64,000 nucleotides of DNA from Blastomyces gilchristii SLH14081 (Eukaryota > Ascomycota > Eurotiomycetes > Onygenales > Ajellomycetaceae). The first letter of the stretch is position 1; every line of letters starts with the position of its first letter. The translations under genes were made by a program, and so were the position numbers. The notes beneath the pieces are model-generated. The model had not been told where the DNA came from and did not search any database. It worked only from the letters and a program-made list of their open reading frames with translations. Positions 34,540-47,440 of the stretch are shown here, in pieces. Location of the stretch: assembly GCF_000003855.2 (NCBI RefSeq), contig NW_003101676.1:2039287-2103286 (forward strand), read 5' to 3'.

Positions 34540-35683
34540 TATTCTTCCCTCTCTAAGACTTCATCTGTGAAGTCTTTCACTGAGTGATTTCATAGAATCA
34601 GGCTCAGTACTGCAGTAATACTCACTAAAAACTCTTCACATCTATAAAAAAAATCTCAGTGAGAAAAAATCTCTTATTATTAAAAAGAGAAAAGAGTCTG
34701 TTACTTAGTTTCTTATTCTGTGAGATTCTTTATAATCTGCAGATTTTTCCCTGATTATTATACAGATTCATCTCATATCTTTTATACAGAAGAATTCTGC
34801 TTGACTCTCAATTATTTCTGTGAGATTCTTGTGTGATTATCACACAGATTCATCTCACATCTTTCAATCTAAATAATTTCAGTGAATCTTTAATCATTTT
34901 TTCATGAGATTCTTATATAGTCATTATACAGATTCATCTCACAGATAAATCACTTTTTGTGAGATTATTCTCATCAAAGAGAAGTATTTGTAAGTTTATC
35001 TTTCACTTATTCTTATAAATTATCATTCTTTAACACTGTAGAATTGTGAGAAATTTTTCATTCTTTTATTAACTCTGTAGAATTGTAGAATCAAGATATC
35101 TACAGTCTGCAATCACTCTTTATAATCATATAGAAAGATTCAGATCTGCAATTCACAATTACTCTTTATTTACTAGAGTGATCTGACTGTTTTATAAGAT
35201 CACTCATAGTATAAATAAACTTCTCTAGAGTAGTATAAATATCTCAGATCTGTTTACAGAATCTCATCTTCTTTTTTCTTTTTCTATAACAGCTCTCATT
35301 CTTATAACTGTGAGTATCTTTATTCATTTATAAAGTATTTTTATTCAGATGATAGAGAGAGAGTATTTCTGATAATATCTATATATTAATTCAAGAACTT
35401 TTCAAGAATAAAAGTTTTTTCAATTTTAATATCTTTGTAAATAATGTCTGGCTGCTGCTGAGCTTCTTATGAGTGTCTTTATAACTTCTCTAACTACTTT
35501 TTACTGGCTGATGAAGCAGAGACACTATCACTTATAACAGTATCTTCACTTCTCTCAGCTCTGTCACTGCATCTGATCTTCAGGCCAGTAATCAACTCTG
35601 TGCCTTTCTCAGACCAGATTCTGGCTTTAAGCAGCACAGTTCTGCTCTTTGCTATAAGTCTCTCTGTAAGTAATTTCTTACAG
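34540..35683 (-). other. B2 3' non-coding region, part 1
   Basis: It is collinear with 1238-1547 plus 23716-25512 of B3 without the MITEs, so it shows the empty sites for LINE1, M1 and M2. No gene is present. The last 13 bases, TAATTTCTTACAG (35671-35683), are the left duplication of LINE2. Confidence 0.75.
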
Positions 35684-37255
35684 TTGGAAATGAACTGGAT
35701 TGGAATAGATTTCTTGATTGGAATGAAAATAATTCTTTAAAGAAAATGCCTTCTCAACTGTACAGACTATGCTCTCTGATTAAAAATCAATTTTCTTCTT
35801 TAAATGTTGAAAAAGTTGATCATGAGAAGTTATCTCTCTGGAGAGAAAAGCTTGAATCTCTTATAGACTTGCAAATAAGTGAACTATCTAAAGAGAAAGA
35901 ATATGAACCGCATTTGAAGAGGATTTCTACAATCAATATAAAAGACTCTATTCTGATTTATTCAGATGACTCAAAAAATAAGAATTTGAATAGATTAGGC
36001 GCAGGCATTGCTTATTCTGAAGATAATATTAATTTTATCTCAGATTTCTGAAATTTAGGCTGTGAATCTGAAGTCTTTGATGCTGAACTATTTGTAATAG
36101 TGAAAGCTTTCAAACTCATTGAAATAAAATCTCATAAAAGAGGAAATAGTTGAAAGAGGCAGGATATTCTCTGATAGTCAAGCTGCTTTAAAAAGACTTA
36201 GAAATAGTCAGATTTATAATGATCAAATGAATCTTGAACTGATCTTAAACTCTGTTTTGAAAATTCAAAAGAGAAGAACATCAAAGCTAATAATTTATCT
36301 GCACTGAGTTCCTGCTCATATGAATATTCATGGCAATGAATTGGCTGATTCAGCTGCAAAAAAGGGTGCAGAATTAAGCAGATCTATTCAAAAAATTGTG
36401 TCCTGGTCTTTTATAAAGAGAAAAATAAAAGAATCTTGTTTAGACAAGTGGAATGAAAGCTGGCAGAAACAAAAGAAGAGTATACATTATTTAAGATTTG
36501 AAACAAAACCCAAGTGGAAATCTTGTTCAATTAAATGTAAAAAGAAAATATTCTCATCTATAATACAGCTGAAACTAGGACATGGCTATTTCAAATCTTA
36601 TATACAAAGATTTGATGATAGATTTGACTCAATAGAATGCTCATTCTGCAATGTAAATTAAAATCCTAAGCATATTGTAATGCACTGTGCATTATACAAC
36701 AGTCTCAGAGCCAGATTGAAAGAGAAGTATGATCTAAATCAATTAAATATGAGATTCTTATTCTCAACTGAGACAGGAACTAAATACTTAATAGACTTTC
36801 TATCAGAAACTCAAGCAGCTACAAGAAAATGGCTAAATTCAGAAATATCTGAATATGAAGAGGAGGAAATCAATCAGATATAGTCTGTTAAAACAGCTAT
36901 ATAGTATCTTTTAATAATTTGTTTTGTTACAGTCTCTCTTGAACTTAATCTTTTTCTTTCAATTCCTTTCTATCTATCTATTTAATGTGTCTATCTTTAA
37001 GACTGTGTTCTCTTTTCCTTTGTCATAATATTGTCAAATGGTTTCAAAGTATCAGAAGATGTTAAAACACTGCAATTTGTAAACAGTTTTTGTATTCTGA
37101 GCTGGAATTTTCTGATTTTGCATATCTGAAATTGATGAATGTATAATAGTTCACTTTACAGATACAGGAAAAATCCTGAGAACTAAAAGTTCTCAGGTAG
37201 ATGTCATAGTCTCTGACTGCATACATCTATAATTGAAGAACAATAATAATAATAA
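35684..37255 (+). mobile_element. LINE2: 5'-truncated LINE copy, 1572 bp
   Basis: An exact 13-bp duplication TAATTTCTTACAG flanks it at 35671-35683 and 37256-37268. It starts within ORF2 (matching LINE1 from about 22138) and runs through RNase H, the CCHC knuckle, the 3' UTR, the hairpin and the tail. It keeps many TGG codons and CG sites that LINE1 has lost (GGCGCAGGC near 35997 against GATACAGAC in LINE1), so it is younger or less exposed to mutation. Confidence 0.92.
35686..36883 (+). pseudogene. LINE2 ORF2 C-terminus (RNase H and CCHC)
   Basis: Open pieces are 35746-36051, 36320-36661 and 36680-36883. RNase H motifs are ILIYSDDSKNKNL with the first Asp near 35965, the acidic AELF region near 36083, and VPAHMNIHGNELADSAAKK with a TGA at the preceding Trp. 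The CSFCNVN...H...C knuckle is near 36637-36700, with a TAA at the Glu after VN. A one-base deletion near 36161 (GGCAGGATATTC against the expected GGCATGGATATTC) shifts the frame. Catalytic residues are otherwise well kept. Confidence 0.85.
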
Positions 37256-38146
37256 TAATTTCTTACAGACTCTAGCTAACGGTTTCTATAAAACTCTCAG
37301 TGCTGTCAGTGCTCTCTGCAGCTCTGCAGATCTACAATCACTCTCTCTCTACTTACACAATCTCTGATCAGATATATATAAATATATCTAGGTTTTCTAT
37401 CAATGATTCTTGTGCTGCAGCGCATTTCTGTAATCTCATTATCAATGAGTGATGAATTCTCAGATACCTGTAAAATCCAGGTAATCAAGATAATATAAAT
37501 GTTATGAATTTATAATAGAAGTTAATCTAAGCAGATAAGCTCTCTCTTTGTATCTTAATTATTATCAGACTGAATACTTCAGTATAACTAAGAAAGCAGA
37601 TATAGCTTTATAAGAAATATCTGATTACATATATAGATAATCAGTCTTCAAGACTCTGCTGCAACTGTATGTATTCTGATGTTCAGCTTCTCTGAAGTCT
37701 GTGCATTTCCAACAGTCTTTATATTAAATACAATAATTATCTGTACAGTAAGTATAATACTCTCTGCTTTTTTAAAGAGAGAAATTGATAGTTATAGACA
37801 GATTGAGTATCACAGATATTAAGAATATAAGTGTAGATTTTCTTTATTTTTTCTTTATTAATCTCTAAATTATGTTCACAGTTCTGTTTTTATTTTCTTT
37901 ATTTTTTAGCTTTAATAAAAATATAATTTCTTCTTCTCTTTATATACACTGCAGACTGTTTATCTCAGTAGAAACTCATCATCTTATAGACTAGAGTTTA
38001 TAAATAACAGTGTTAATATCTTTATTATAAGCAGATTCTTAGTGAAGATCACATTATTCTGACTTATCAGTATTCACAGTATAAAAGTCATGTCTCAGCT
38101 TTCACAGATATCTTATCTACTCAGATAATTCTTAAGTGAACTTATT
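37256..38146 (-). other. B2 3' non-coding region, part 2
   Basis: It matches 25500-26380 of B3 and 54840-55710 of B1 (reverse). The small open frame at 37306-37488 is not conserved. It ends in TTATT (38142-38146), duplicated after C2. Confidence 0.7.
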
Positions 38147-38453
38147 TGTAAGAGGTCTACGCCGAATAGATCGGTATAATAAATAGAACTTATATAACAA
38201 ATAGAAAAACGTTAGAGAAGGAAAGAAAGAAAAAGTGTGGAAATCAGCAATTGAAGTGAATATTTATACATGTATGTAGTGATGTATGCAGTGAAGCTTC
38301 GAGGCGGAAGAATCTATACATATTTGTGGCGGCCGAGGATCAGTGATCAAGAATGGCTAAGAATCAGAGTGTATGCATTCAAGAATGAAGTGATTGAAAT
38401 CTGTGAAGTGTAATAGAATAGTCTATATCATTGATCAGGTGCAGCCTGTCACA
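38147..38453 (-). repeat. 3' LTR of C2
   Basis: The outer (left) end is unmutated (CTACGCCGAATAGATCGG, AAAACGTTAG). The inner (right) end reads GATCAGGTGCAGCCTGTCAC, mutated at four positions relative to the outer end of the partner LTR. Confidence 0.9.
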
Positions 38454-40399
38454 TTAGCTCTCTCTTTTCAGAAGCAGTTTCTATCAGTCAAGAACTGCTG
38501 TTTCAGATAATATGAAACTCAGAGTTCAGGTCAGACAATCATACCTGACTTATTTTACAAGATATTGTCAGCTGCGGCTGCAGGGTCTCTTATCAAGAAT
38601 ATTCTTAATCTCTCACTCAAGCTCATTATCTTCTTCTATGATGCCTGGCAACTGTCAGTCAGAAGTCAGTTGAGAAGAAAACAGGTCAGTGACAGTATGA
38701 CAGAGTAAGCTTGTATAAAAGATATCATGAATCTCTGATGATATGTTAAGACAGTAGTTATGACTATCTAGAACTTCTATCACTTTATACTTTATATGAT
38801 GATAATTCAGTGTGTGAAATGAGCATGTAATCTGTATATTCTTAAGATTTAATCATATCAGATCTTCTATCTTATATTGTTCAGTGAAATCTTGATAAAC
38901 ATTGATTTGATCTTCTTGATTCTGTTTAGTACTTGTTATGAAGACTTCTGCTCAATCACAGACATCTCAGAGTTTTATTACTATATTATCAGCAATCTGA
39001 ATTAAACTGTGAAAGTTCAGTATGAACTGTGTAATCTCTAGAAGATTTAACACTTTCATGTGATAACTGTGTATAAGAAAGAATGAGCTTATATCTATTA
39101 AGACAGCATCTCAATCATTGATAGTAATCTCTATGTGTAGAAGAAGATTATATTAATCATTTTATAAATAATTATAGAACTTATAAAGATAATTCTTTAC
39201 AGTCTGAATTATTCATTCTGATGTATCATCAGTCTCAGAGTGATAGATAGTTGATAAACAGTATATAATCTTAAAAACTTGATAGATTCTTGTTCAGAGA
39301 GTGCTCACAAATTGACAGTTCTGATCTGATACTATAGATCTCAGTAATTCATACATCTGATAGAATAAGCTTCTTAGAAAAGCTTCAGTGACTTGTTCAG
39401 TATTTATCTTATTACAGAGTTTTAATATTACACTCTTGTTCAATCAGTTCATAATGATCAGAATGTTTCTACAGTTCTTACTCTTAGAAAGATTAACAGT
39501 GAAGTCAATTATCATATCTTATCAGATTCTATCAGAAATATCAAGTGATTTCAGCAGATCTTTTCTACAGTTCTTTTATAAGTGATAAAGAAATAATAGT
39601 TACAGTTTTGAATAAAATGTCTGATGCTGTTTGATATCTCAGATCAGTAGAACTTCTGAGAGATTATTTAATACAGTTATTCATAATCAGAATAATCAGT
39701 TATATGTGAATCATGCATCTCTTGCATTATCTGAGTGTATAAGAATTTGAAGTGAGAGACTCAATGTTGTTCATGAAACTGTAGAGTGTTATTATCATCA
39801 ATTGAGTATTCTGAGATGTCAGTTCATATACATAGTTCTGAGAGGAATCAGAGTGCTTCTTGATATACTGCTTCAGTGAGTGCTTAGAGAAGTTCATCAG
39901 TTTGAGCTGTTACATGTCATAATTCATTCAGTGTAGATTCAGAAGAAGTTGAGATATTGATATCAGTGTCAGTATCAGTATCAGTGACAGTTTGAAGAGA
40001 GAGTGTTCTAATTAAAGAAGTATATATAGTGTCATAAGAGGTTTCATCTTAATCAATCAATATCTTCAAATCTAGAAGTCAGTGTTCTCAGTTCATTCAA
40101 CAGATGTCTGTTATATTAGAAGATATATCTTACTCTTATTATAAGAGAGTATCTATCATTGGGTTCTGACTGCTGAGACAGTAGTGTATTATAAAATGAA
40201 AACAGATTAAGAACTCAGATCATTATATCTGTTATTTAGTGAGTTTATAGATAGTTATAAAATGCTTAAGATTCTTATAATCTGTGATTATCTCAAATTT
40301 GAAGACACTTCAGAGTTCAGAGTCTCATTCTTCTAGACAGTATACAATTATAAGAAGTTTCTTATCATAGATCTCATAGTTGCATTCAGTGAGACTCAG
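38454..40399 (-). pseudogene. C2 integrase and RNase H remnant
   Basis: On the minus strand, the integrase core has SDQNCQFVS near 39300 and SETDDTSEWIIQTV near 39210-39170, the second and third acidic residues of the DDE triad. The C-terminal part of integrase runs to about 38480. RNase H sequence near 40399-40330 reads TECNYEIYDKKLL, typical of gypsy RNase H. The tract is full of TGA codons, and there is no recognisable chromodomain. Confidence 0.8.
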
Positions 40400-40499
40400 N
40401 NNNNNNNNNNNNNNNNNNNNNNNNNNNNNNNNNNNNNNNNNNNNNNNNNNNNNNNNNNNNNNNNNNNNNNNNNNNNNNNNNNNNNNNNNNNNNNNNNNN
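40400..40499. other. Assembly gap (100 N)
   Basis: Placeholder-length gap inside the C2 RNase H/RT junction. Open frames crossing it are artefacts. Confidence 0.99.
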
Positions 40500-40597
40500 A
40501 TCATCAAACATGCTGAGCATGCTAGCGCGGTCGGCTTCGGAGCCGTTGGAATTGATATAACGTTTTGACACTTCCGCTGCTCTTACCTGCATTATAT
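40500..40597. other. GC-rich patch foreign to family C, beside the gap
   Basis: At this position C1 has ordinary family C sequence (about 50905-51050), but here the bases read CTAGCGCGGTCGGCTTCGGA and CGTTTTGACACTTCCGCTGC, rich in CG and GG. Family C sequence resumes at about 40598 (TTAACAGAGAGATGTTGATG). It is therefore the visible end of an insertion, or of misjoined sequence, whose remainder is in the gap. On the minus strand it reads MQVRAAEVSKRYINSNGSEA, which I do not recognise. Confidence 0.6.
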
Positions 40598-42240
40598 TAT
40601 TAACAGAGAGATGTTGATGAATATCTTCTTTATCTGTGTGAATACAGCTTTAATGTCTGCTAATCACTGAAATACTGAGTTCTTTCTGATGAGTTCTGTA
40701 AGTGATCTTATAATATCTGAGAAGTTTTATATAAATCACTGATAGAAGTTAGTAAATCTGATGAAGCTTTATACATCTTTCACAGTACATGAAGCTTCTC
40801 ATTCAAGAATGATGAAGACTTTCTCAGAATTCATTTGAATTCTCTTACCAGCTTCTATGATAAAACCTAGATATTTGATACTCTTGACTTCAAAGTCACA
40901 CTTGTCAATATCTATTGATAGTTCTGCTTCTCATAATTGTTGTACACTCTTCATATGTGTTCTTGATGTTCTTTTCTGAACTCATCAGTGAAGATGAGAA
41001 TGTTATCAAGATATGCAGATATAAATTCATCAAGAAAATCTCAGAGTGCTCAGTTGATATACTTCTGAAATATACAGAGAGCATTAATCAGTTTAAAAGA
41101 TATAACTATTTATTCAAAGAGATTATAACATGTTTTAAATGCTGTAAGTCATTCATCTTCTTCAGTGATACAGATTTTATGAAACACAGCAATGATATCT
41201 AGTTTTATAAACTATTGAGCTTGTCTGATGCAAGCTAGAGTTTCATTGATAAGATATAAAGAATAGCAGTCCTTCTTGATTAATCTGTTCAATTCTCAAT
41301 AGTTCACACAGAATCAGACTTCTTCATCTAATTTCTTTACAAAGAGAATAGAAGCTGCAGCAGAAGAGTTATTAATATGAATGAATTTCTTATTTAACAG
41401 ATTATTGAGTGTCTTTCAAAGAAGAAGAAGTTCATCTCAAGACATGTTATAAAGAAGGTCTTATAATAACTTGAGATTCTTATTATTCTTCTTTTCTACC
41501 TTGATACTGTGATCTACTTCTGAGTCTTGTAAGAGAGGTATATTCATAGTGTTGTCTTGTCAGAAGACATCTAGATATTCATGATATTATTGAGAGAGTT
41601 TTATATAAGAATCTATTGTTATAACACAGAATAACCTTTCTAGAGCCTTTTTAATATTGATCAGACTGATGGAATAGATTGACACATAATTCTGCTGTTA
41701 GTAATTCTTTCAGTGACTTCTTCTTCTGAGTATTTTATAGATATTGACAGAGATCTGTGTCAGGTTCATAATCTTGTGAATGTCATTCTCATGAACTCTA
41801 TTATTGTTAGAGAATATTAAACTTCTATTTCAAGCATTTAATAAAATACCTTGTTCAGATAGTCAGGCAAGTTCTAACATAAGATTATAATCAAGATTAT
41901 CAACTTCATATGCATAGGTGTCTTCGCACTGATGTCTTTCAACATCTATGTTTAGTTTAATCATATAACAGATGTAAACATCTTTTGAATCATCAAATCC
42001 TGCAAGAAGTCAGGGTTTTGATAAGAGAATACACTGAAGATTATGATATCTTACAACTAAGAATTTAATTATTGCATAGTAATATAGACTGCTGTCTATC
42101 ATGGCTTTCATATTATAAATGTTATTAATTATAGTAGATACAAGAATTGCATTCATTGTCATTTTCTCTTCAAATTATTATCATTCAATCTCTTCAAGCT
42201 TCTGTTTATGAATTTGAACAGAAGCTAATCTTTTCCCTGT
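40598..42240 (-). pseudogene. C2 reverse transcriptase and protease remnant
   Basis: The RT catalytic box reads YLDN at 41002-41013, the second Asp being changed to Asn, followed by ILIFTDEFRKEHQEH, as in other fungal gypsy RTs. Upstream are FVKKLDEEVWFCVNY-type residues near 41330 (with TGA for Trp) and FKTCYNLFEW near 41120. The protease active site is near 42090 (MIDSS where DSGA is expected). The open piece at 40915-41202 is on the wrong strand and is not real. Confidence 0.82.
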
Positions 42241-43319
42241 TTCACTGAGACATTCTCATAGTTAGCTTCTGAATCTTTCTTCACTACAATGTGATTAGCA
42301 CAGACAGACACTGATTCATTCTTCAAGTGAGAAGGCATGTAGACTGATCAGCAGTTAAAAGCAATGTGTTCTGATCAGTTACTGTTGATACACATTTCAT
42401 GTTAACATTAATCAGTGACTTCTTCAGAAGTGATCTCAGAGACTCAGAAGCCTGTTCAAATGATGAAAACTCTTGCTTGTGTATAGACATTTGAATCTAT
42501 TCAGTTCATGACATCTGTATCATTGCTGTTACTCCTCTTCAATGTGAGTGTATAAGTAACTGAGATGTAATGTCTTCTGCCACTATTCTGTATACTCTTG
42601 AGCTTGATAAGATGATCATTCAATGTTCAGAGCTGTGTGCAGAAATCTTCATAAGTCTGATCTTTATCTACACTTACAAGAGCCTGTAAGAGTTCAAAAG
42701 TTAATGTCTTCTTAAGCATACTAATCTTCATTTGATTCTCTTAAGATTGATTACCTGCTTCTAGAATCTTGATGTTGAAGTCAGGAATAAATGTTATGAG
42801 AGAAGTATTTCTCTGTTAAGTGCTCTGTAATCAATCTAACACTTTCTGTTACATGGCAGTGTCTTGAAACAGAATGTCAAGATATTTAATGATGTTATCA
42901 GATGTTCGCAACACTGATTCACATGCTTTTATTCATGAATGAAACTTCTGTTTCACGCGATTCTTCAATCATTCATTGATATATCAACCTTGATTGATTA
43001 ATAAACTGATGACATCTTCATCTACACTCAGTTTTGTGAGCATTTCCATCCTTCATGATGAGTAGAGAGTGAGATCAGAAGCATTGAAATATGCAGAAGC
43101 ATCTAAGTATTCTTTCAGTGCTTTTGTATTTAATTCTGTAGATGTTGAAATTGCATGAGTTTTTTGTTGTGATAATCATTGAATCTCTTCATATTGATGT
43201 TATTGAGTTGCATGCATATCAGTTATTTATTGTTATTGTAGTTTCAACATTGCTTAGAGTCACTGTGATATCACATCTATGCTCATATTTAAGAGTTCTC
43301 TCATATTATCATTAGACAT
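42241..43319 (-). pseudogene. C2 gag remnant
   Basis: The likely start is the ATG at 43319 (MSNDNMRELLNMSIDVISQ), shared with C1 and C3. The capsid-like middle has ELNTKALKEYLDASAYFNAS near 43120, and the frame decays into TGA codons. The minus-strand open frame 43260-43472 includes this start plus 5' leader. Confidence 0.7.
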
Positions 43320-43626
43320 GATTACATTGTTTTTTGAATGTGTGATATATGTGAAATCTGAAGAAGTGTAATTATATGAATATCTCATACATCTGAGTGT
43401 CAGAACTCTCAGATCTTTTACTGACATTCTCGGATAAGATCTTATTGCAGGGCCAGGGTGACTGATGAGCAAGCTTCTATTTGAAGACTCAGTGTCTGCT
43501 TAACTGTGTTTCTCTTTCTTACATGTTGTTACATGTTTGAATATCTCTCAATGAAGAATCATTTCTAATGAGAAGATAATACATGAATAATTGTTTCTAA
43601 TAAGAAGATGATGAACATTTTTCTAG

Positions 43627-43933
43627 TGTAAGAGGCCTACACTGAATAGATTGGTATAATAAATAGAACTTATATAACAAAGAGAAAAACATTAAAGAAG
43701 GAAAGAAAGAGAAAGTGTGAGAATCAGTGATCAGAGAGAATATTTATATGTGTATGCGATGATATATACAGTGAAGCTTCAGGGCAGAAGAATCTATACA
43801 CATTCATAGCGGCTGAGGATCAGTGATTGAGAATGGCTGAGAATCAGAGTGTATGCATTCAAGAATGAAGTGATTGAAATCTGTGAAGTGTAATGAAATA
43901 GTCTATATCATTGATCGGGCGCAGCCCGCCACA
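43627..43933 (-). repeat. 5' LTR of C2
   Basis: The inner (left) end is mutated (CTACACTGAATAGATTGG). The outer (right) end retains the GGGCGCAGCCC hairpin and CCGCCACA. Confidence 0.9.
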
Positions 43934-44100
43934 TTATTCATCTTATCAGAATATTTTTATCACTGAATTCTGAATCAGAGCTTATAATCTTACTTCTCTG
44001 AGTTAATAATCTCTTTAATCTGATATTCACTTTCACTCTCTAGTACTTCATGAACAGAGTGATAAGTCACAGAATTCTCTTCCAAGAATTCCTTACATTT
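43934..44100 (-). pseudogene. B2 chromodomain fragment
   Basis: This short piece of B2 lies between C2 and B1. On the minus strand it reads HSVHEVLESESEYQIKEIIN, the first strand and linker of a chromodomain (compare YEVEEIL...YLVKW in the family). B1 inserted within the codons just before it; the duplication is CATTT at 44096-44100 and TATTT at 57011-57015, differing by one C/T. The open frame here runs into the B1 LTR. Confidence 0.75.
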
Positions 44101-44357
44101 TGTAAGAAATCCCGCTTCTCGCGGATTCTTTACCTCTATTCCTATCTCTCGCGTAATCAATAGGGTTAGCAGCTCTTGACTACACACAACTCTATAGACT
44201 GGAGTTCACAAATACTATTCATAACTCAGCTTGAATGCTATTATATATTTAATCTCTATATTTATCATTCTATTATAAATACTTCTAGTAGTTAACAGTA
44301 TATATCACATCAAGCTATAAACATCTGAATAATTATCTGTAAGCACTTATTCTTACA
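44101..44357 (+). repeat. 5' LTR of B1
   Basis: The first 70 bp are unmutated (AATCCCGCTTCTCGCGGATT, CTCTCGCGTAATCAATAGGG). The inner end reads CACATCAAGCTATAAACATC, where the partner's outer end reads CACGCCAAGCTGCAAAAACC. A near-perfect AATCC-GC/GC-GGATT hairpin sits 8 bp from the start. Confidence 0.9.
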
Positions 44358-45950
44358 TTTCAAACTCAGTCAGTCAGTAATCACTTATTATAACTGAAAG
44401 AACTAGAAACTCACATGCTTTAATCTCTGCAAACTCTACTGTAGACACTCAGAAGCAGTCACTCAAATCAGAAATAATCTCTATAAAAGAAGTTTCAGAG
44501 AACTTATTAATTACTCACAGAATATCATTCTCTATATCTGTGACAGAGAAACTCTTCAAACTTATAAATGAATTAATCTTAGTGAAGAACATTCTTGAGC
44601 ATCTCTCACAGAATTAAGCTATTTTTCTATAAGAAATACTTACTGTCTATAAACACTCTTAAACTGAGTTTCTAGACATAATCTTCAGAGATATCTGTAA
44701 ACTGAAAAGAAACTTTCTTAAGCTGTGATTACTTAAGATTACTTATTGAATCACAATCTATAAAAGCTTTTATAAGTTTGTATTTAAAATTAACTCACAA
44801 GCCTGACTGTGTGATATAAAAGATGAAGAAGCTATTATCTATATAATAACAGATCTCTACTACACTGAAGTCAAGAACTGACTGAAGTATCTAGAGAATA
44901 ATCACAAGAGATCTCACTGATCTGTTCTCAAGATCTATCTAGAGAATAAGTTAAAAGACTTTATAAGCTGAACAGAGAATATCTGAGCTGTAATCATTAA
45001 TATTAGAAAAAGAGGTGAGAAATCTGATAAAGACTACTCACAGTACTTCATAGAATTATAATATGAATTAAGATCTGTGAAAACAGAGTTCTGAAATAAG
45101 ATCTGAATAATGATAGTTATAAAAAGACTGAATAAAGATATACAGAATAAGCTTATTAAGTAAGACTCTAAGCTCTTAACTCTGAAGAAACTGATGACTC
45201 TTATTCACTGCTTATAAATTACTGTAAGAGTCATAGATCTGCAGAGAGTGAATCATTAATCAGCTCTGTAAGAGTCAGAATAACAGAGAATAGATTTATC
45301 AGAGAAAAATAATAAGATATAGAGAGATTTATATCTGACTGCTAAGTAGAGAGAGAGAGCTTTATAAGCTTTTATAAACAGAGTGTATAATAGAGAGATT
45401 AAGAAAAAGAGTCTCTGCTTCATCTGTTCTAAATCAGAACATCTTCATACAAACTATTCAGATAAATTAAAATAGAAATTTAAGAAGTTATGAATAGAGT
45501 CAGTAACAGTCTTCTTAAAAGTTTTAAAACTGATATCTGAATCTGTTACTCTTCTGATGAAAATGCTTGCTTATAAGAAGAGACTGTACTATGATACTAC
45601 TGTCTCATAAGTATGAAAAGTATTAATAAACTGAGAATATCAGGTCACTGTAGTGTTTTTAAAGCTTACAGAGTGAATAAGCTGAGTAATGAAAACTGAA
45701 AATCTGCTCTTATAATAAGCAAAATGTGAGAACTCAGATCTGAGAGTTAAGAAACTTATAAGAGTTATCTTTGAATTGCAAGATCTCTTCAGAATCTGAA
45801 GAAGATTTATGAAAACTGTGATTATCACAGACATCACAGATAATATGTACTTAAAACTTGTATAACTTTAAAGATATAATCTATATATAGCTGTCTATTA
45901 GTCAGATTTATACTTCTGATCAGTGTTGACAGACTTATTTACAGAGATAG
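44358..45950 (+). pseudogene. B1 leader, gag and protease remnant
   Basis: A gag zinc knuckle is readable at 45416-45463 (CFICSKSEHLHTNY), CX2CX4HX4C with the final Cys changed to Tyr. Upstream is a Lys/Glu-rich capsid segment. Protease should lie near 45650-45900, but its active site is not legible. Stops are dense; the open frames on the minus strand here (43990-44187, 45640-45837) are shadows. Confidence 0.65.
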
Positions 45951-47440
45951 AATCAGTTAATGCTGTAGAGTTGATTAGAGAAGATAAGCTTATCTATATA
46001 ATAACTTTATAAATATCTGAGAACTTGACAGTTATGAAAACTGAGCTTCAGATATCAGAGAAATACTGAGATCTTACAGAGATATTCAGCTCAGTAAAGA
46101 CAGTTAAGCTTTTTTCTTACTATGAGAAGAATCTGATAATAGATTTAGTAGAAGAACAGAAACTCTTCTGAGAATTAATCTATAAACTCTCTCATTATAA
46201 GACAGAGATCTTGCAGATCTATATGAAGAAGAATCTGAAGAATAACTTTATTCAATCTTCACAGATCTCTGTAGAAGTCTCTGTGATATTTATAAAGAAG
46301 AAGAATAAAGATCTCAGATTATATATAAACTATTATAATCTGAACTTCAAGATAATAAAGAATCACTATTCTCTATCTCTGATTGAGAATGTAATCAACT
46401 GTCTTACAGAAGCTGTTATATTCACATCACTGAATGTAATTAATATATATATATAACTGTGAATACAGTCTGAGAATGAATGAAAGACTGTCTTTAGAAC
46501 TGCACTGAGATTGTTTGAATATCTAGTAATATCTTTTGATTTGACTAATGTCTCTGCAGTATTTCAGTCTTTCATTAATAAAACACTTCATATATATCTG
46601 AATGTCTTTATAATAATATATCTGAATAATGTAATGATGTACTCTGCAAAGAAGAAAGAATACACTGAGTATATATGAAGTGTATTGAAGATTCTAAATA
46701 AGACAGAACTGTATATTAAGCTTATAAAGTACAACTTCAGTACTCATCAGATTAATTTTCTAAAATATAAAATTATTATAGATGATATTCAGATGAAATC
46801 TTCACAGATTAAGACTGTTCTATTATAACTGAAGTTAACTAGTATTCATGAGATTCAGATCTTTCTGAGCTTTATGAATTTCTATAGATGATTTATCTTT
46901 GCATTTATAAGAATCTTCTTGACTCTTACAGACATGCTGAAGAGTGAAAATAAGAAGAAGTCATCTTATAAATAAAGAATAAAAAGATTGTTAAGAAGAG
47001 AGAGCTGTGAGAACTTTCTTATCTCAGAAGTCTACAGAGTCTTTACAAGATTAAAACAGCTATTGATAGACACAGTGATACTATTTCACTTTAATTTCTT
47101 ACTCTTAATCAGATTGAAGACAGATGTCTTCTTCTTTATAATTTCAGAAATAGTCTCATAACTACAGTTAAATGAGAACTGAGTTTTAATGATCTTTTTC
47201 TTATAAAAGATGCAATCTGCAGAGATTAACTATGACATTTATAATCAGAAGCTTCTCATAATAGTGAAATTCTTCTGTCACTGATATTACTACTTTAAGA
47301 GTCTCATGACAGTGATTACTGTTAGAACTGATCATGATAGCTTATGACAGTTTACTTCAATCAAGAAACTCTTATAATAACAGATTCACTCAGCTCAGAG
47401 ACTGAGTGAGTTCTGATTCAAGATAGAATATATTAAGAGA
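45951..47440 (+). pseudogene. B1 reverse transcriptase and RNase H remnant
   Basis: The open frame 46211-46456 covers RT fingers: KNLKNNFIQSSQIS, FIKKKNKDLRLYINYYNLN and HYSLSLIENVINCL, matching the FVKKKDGSLRLCVDYRGLN region of chromoviruses. The catalytic box is YLNN at 46619-46630, both aspartates lost. A FLSFMNFYRWF block is near 46870-46890. RNase H follows, with the NYD-Y-Q-KLL motif near 47228-47255. Confidence 0.85.

Larger units (their letters stand above)
38147..43933 (-). mobile_element. Ty3/gypsy family C element C2, full length
   Basis: Two 307-bp LTRs lie at 38147-38453 and 43627-43933, flanked by an exact TTATT duplication (38142-38146 and 43934-43938); B3 near 26377 shows the empty site. 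Coding direction is minus, so the right LTR is 5'. From right to left the order is gag, protease, RT, RNase H and integrase. It contains a 100-N gap and an odd GC-rich patch beside it. Confidence 0.92.

Noticed and set aside
39950..39995. CRISPR-like or satellite array (TATCAGTGTCAG words)
   Set aside because: It is only a few imperfect 6-bp units inside the C2 integrase region, with no spacers.
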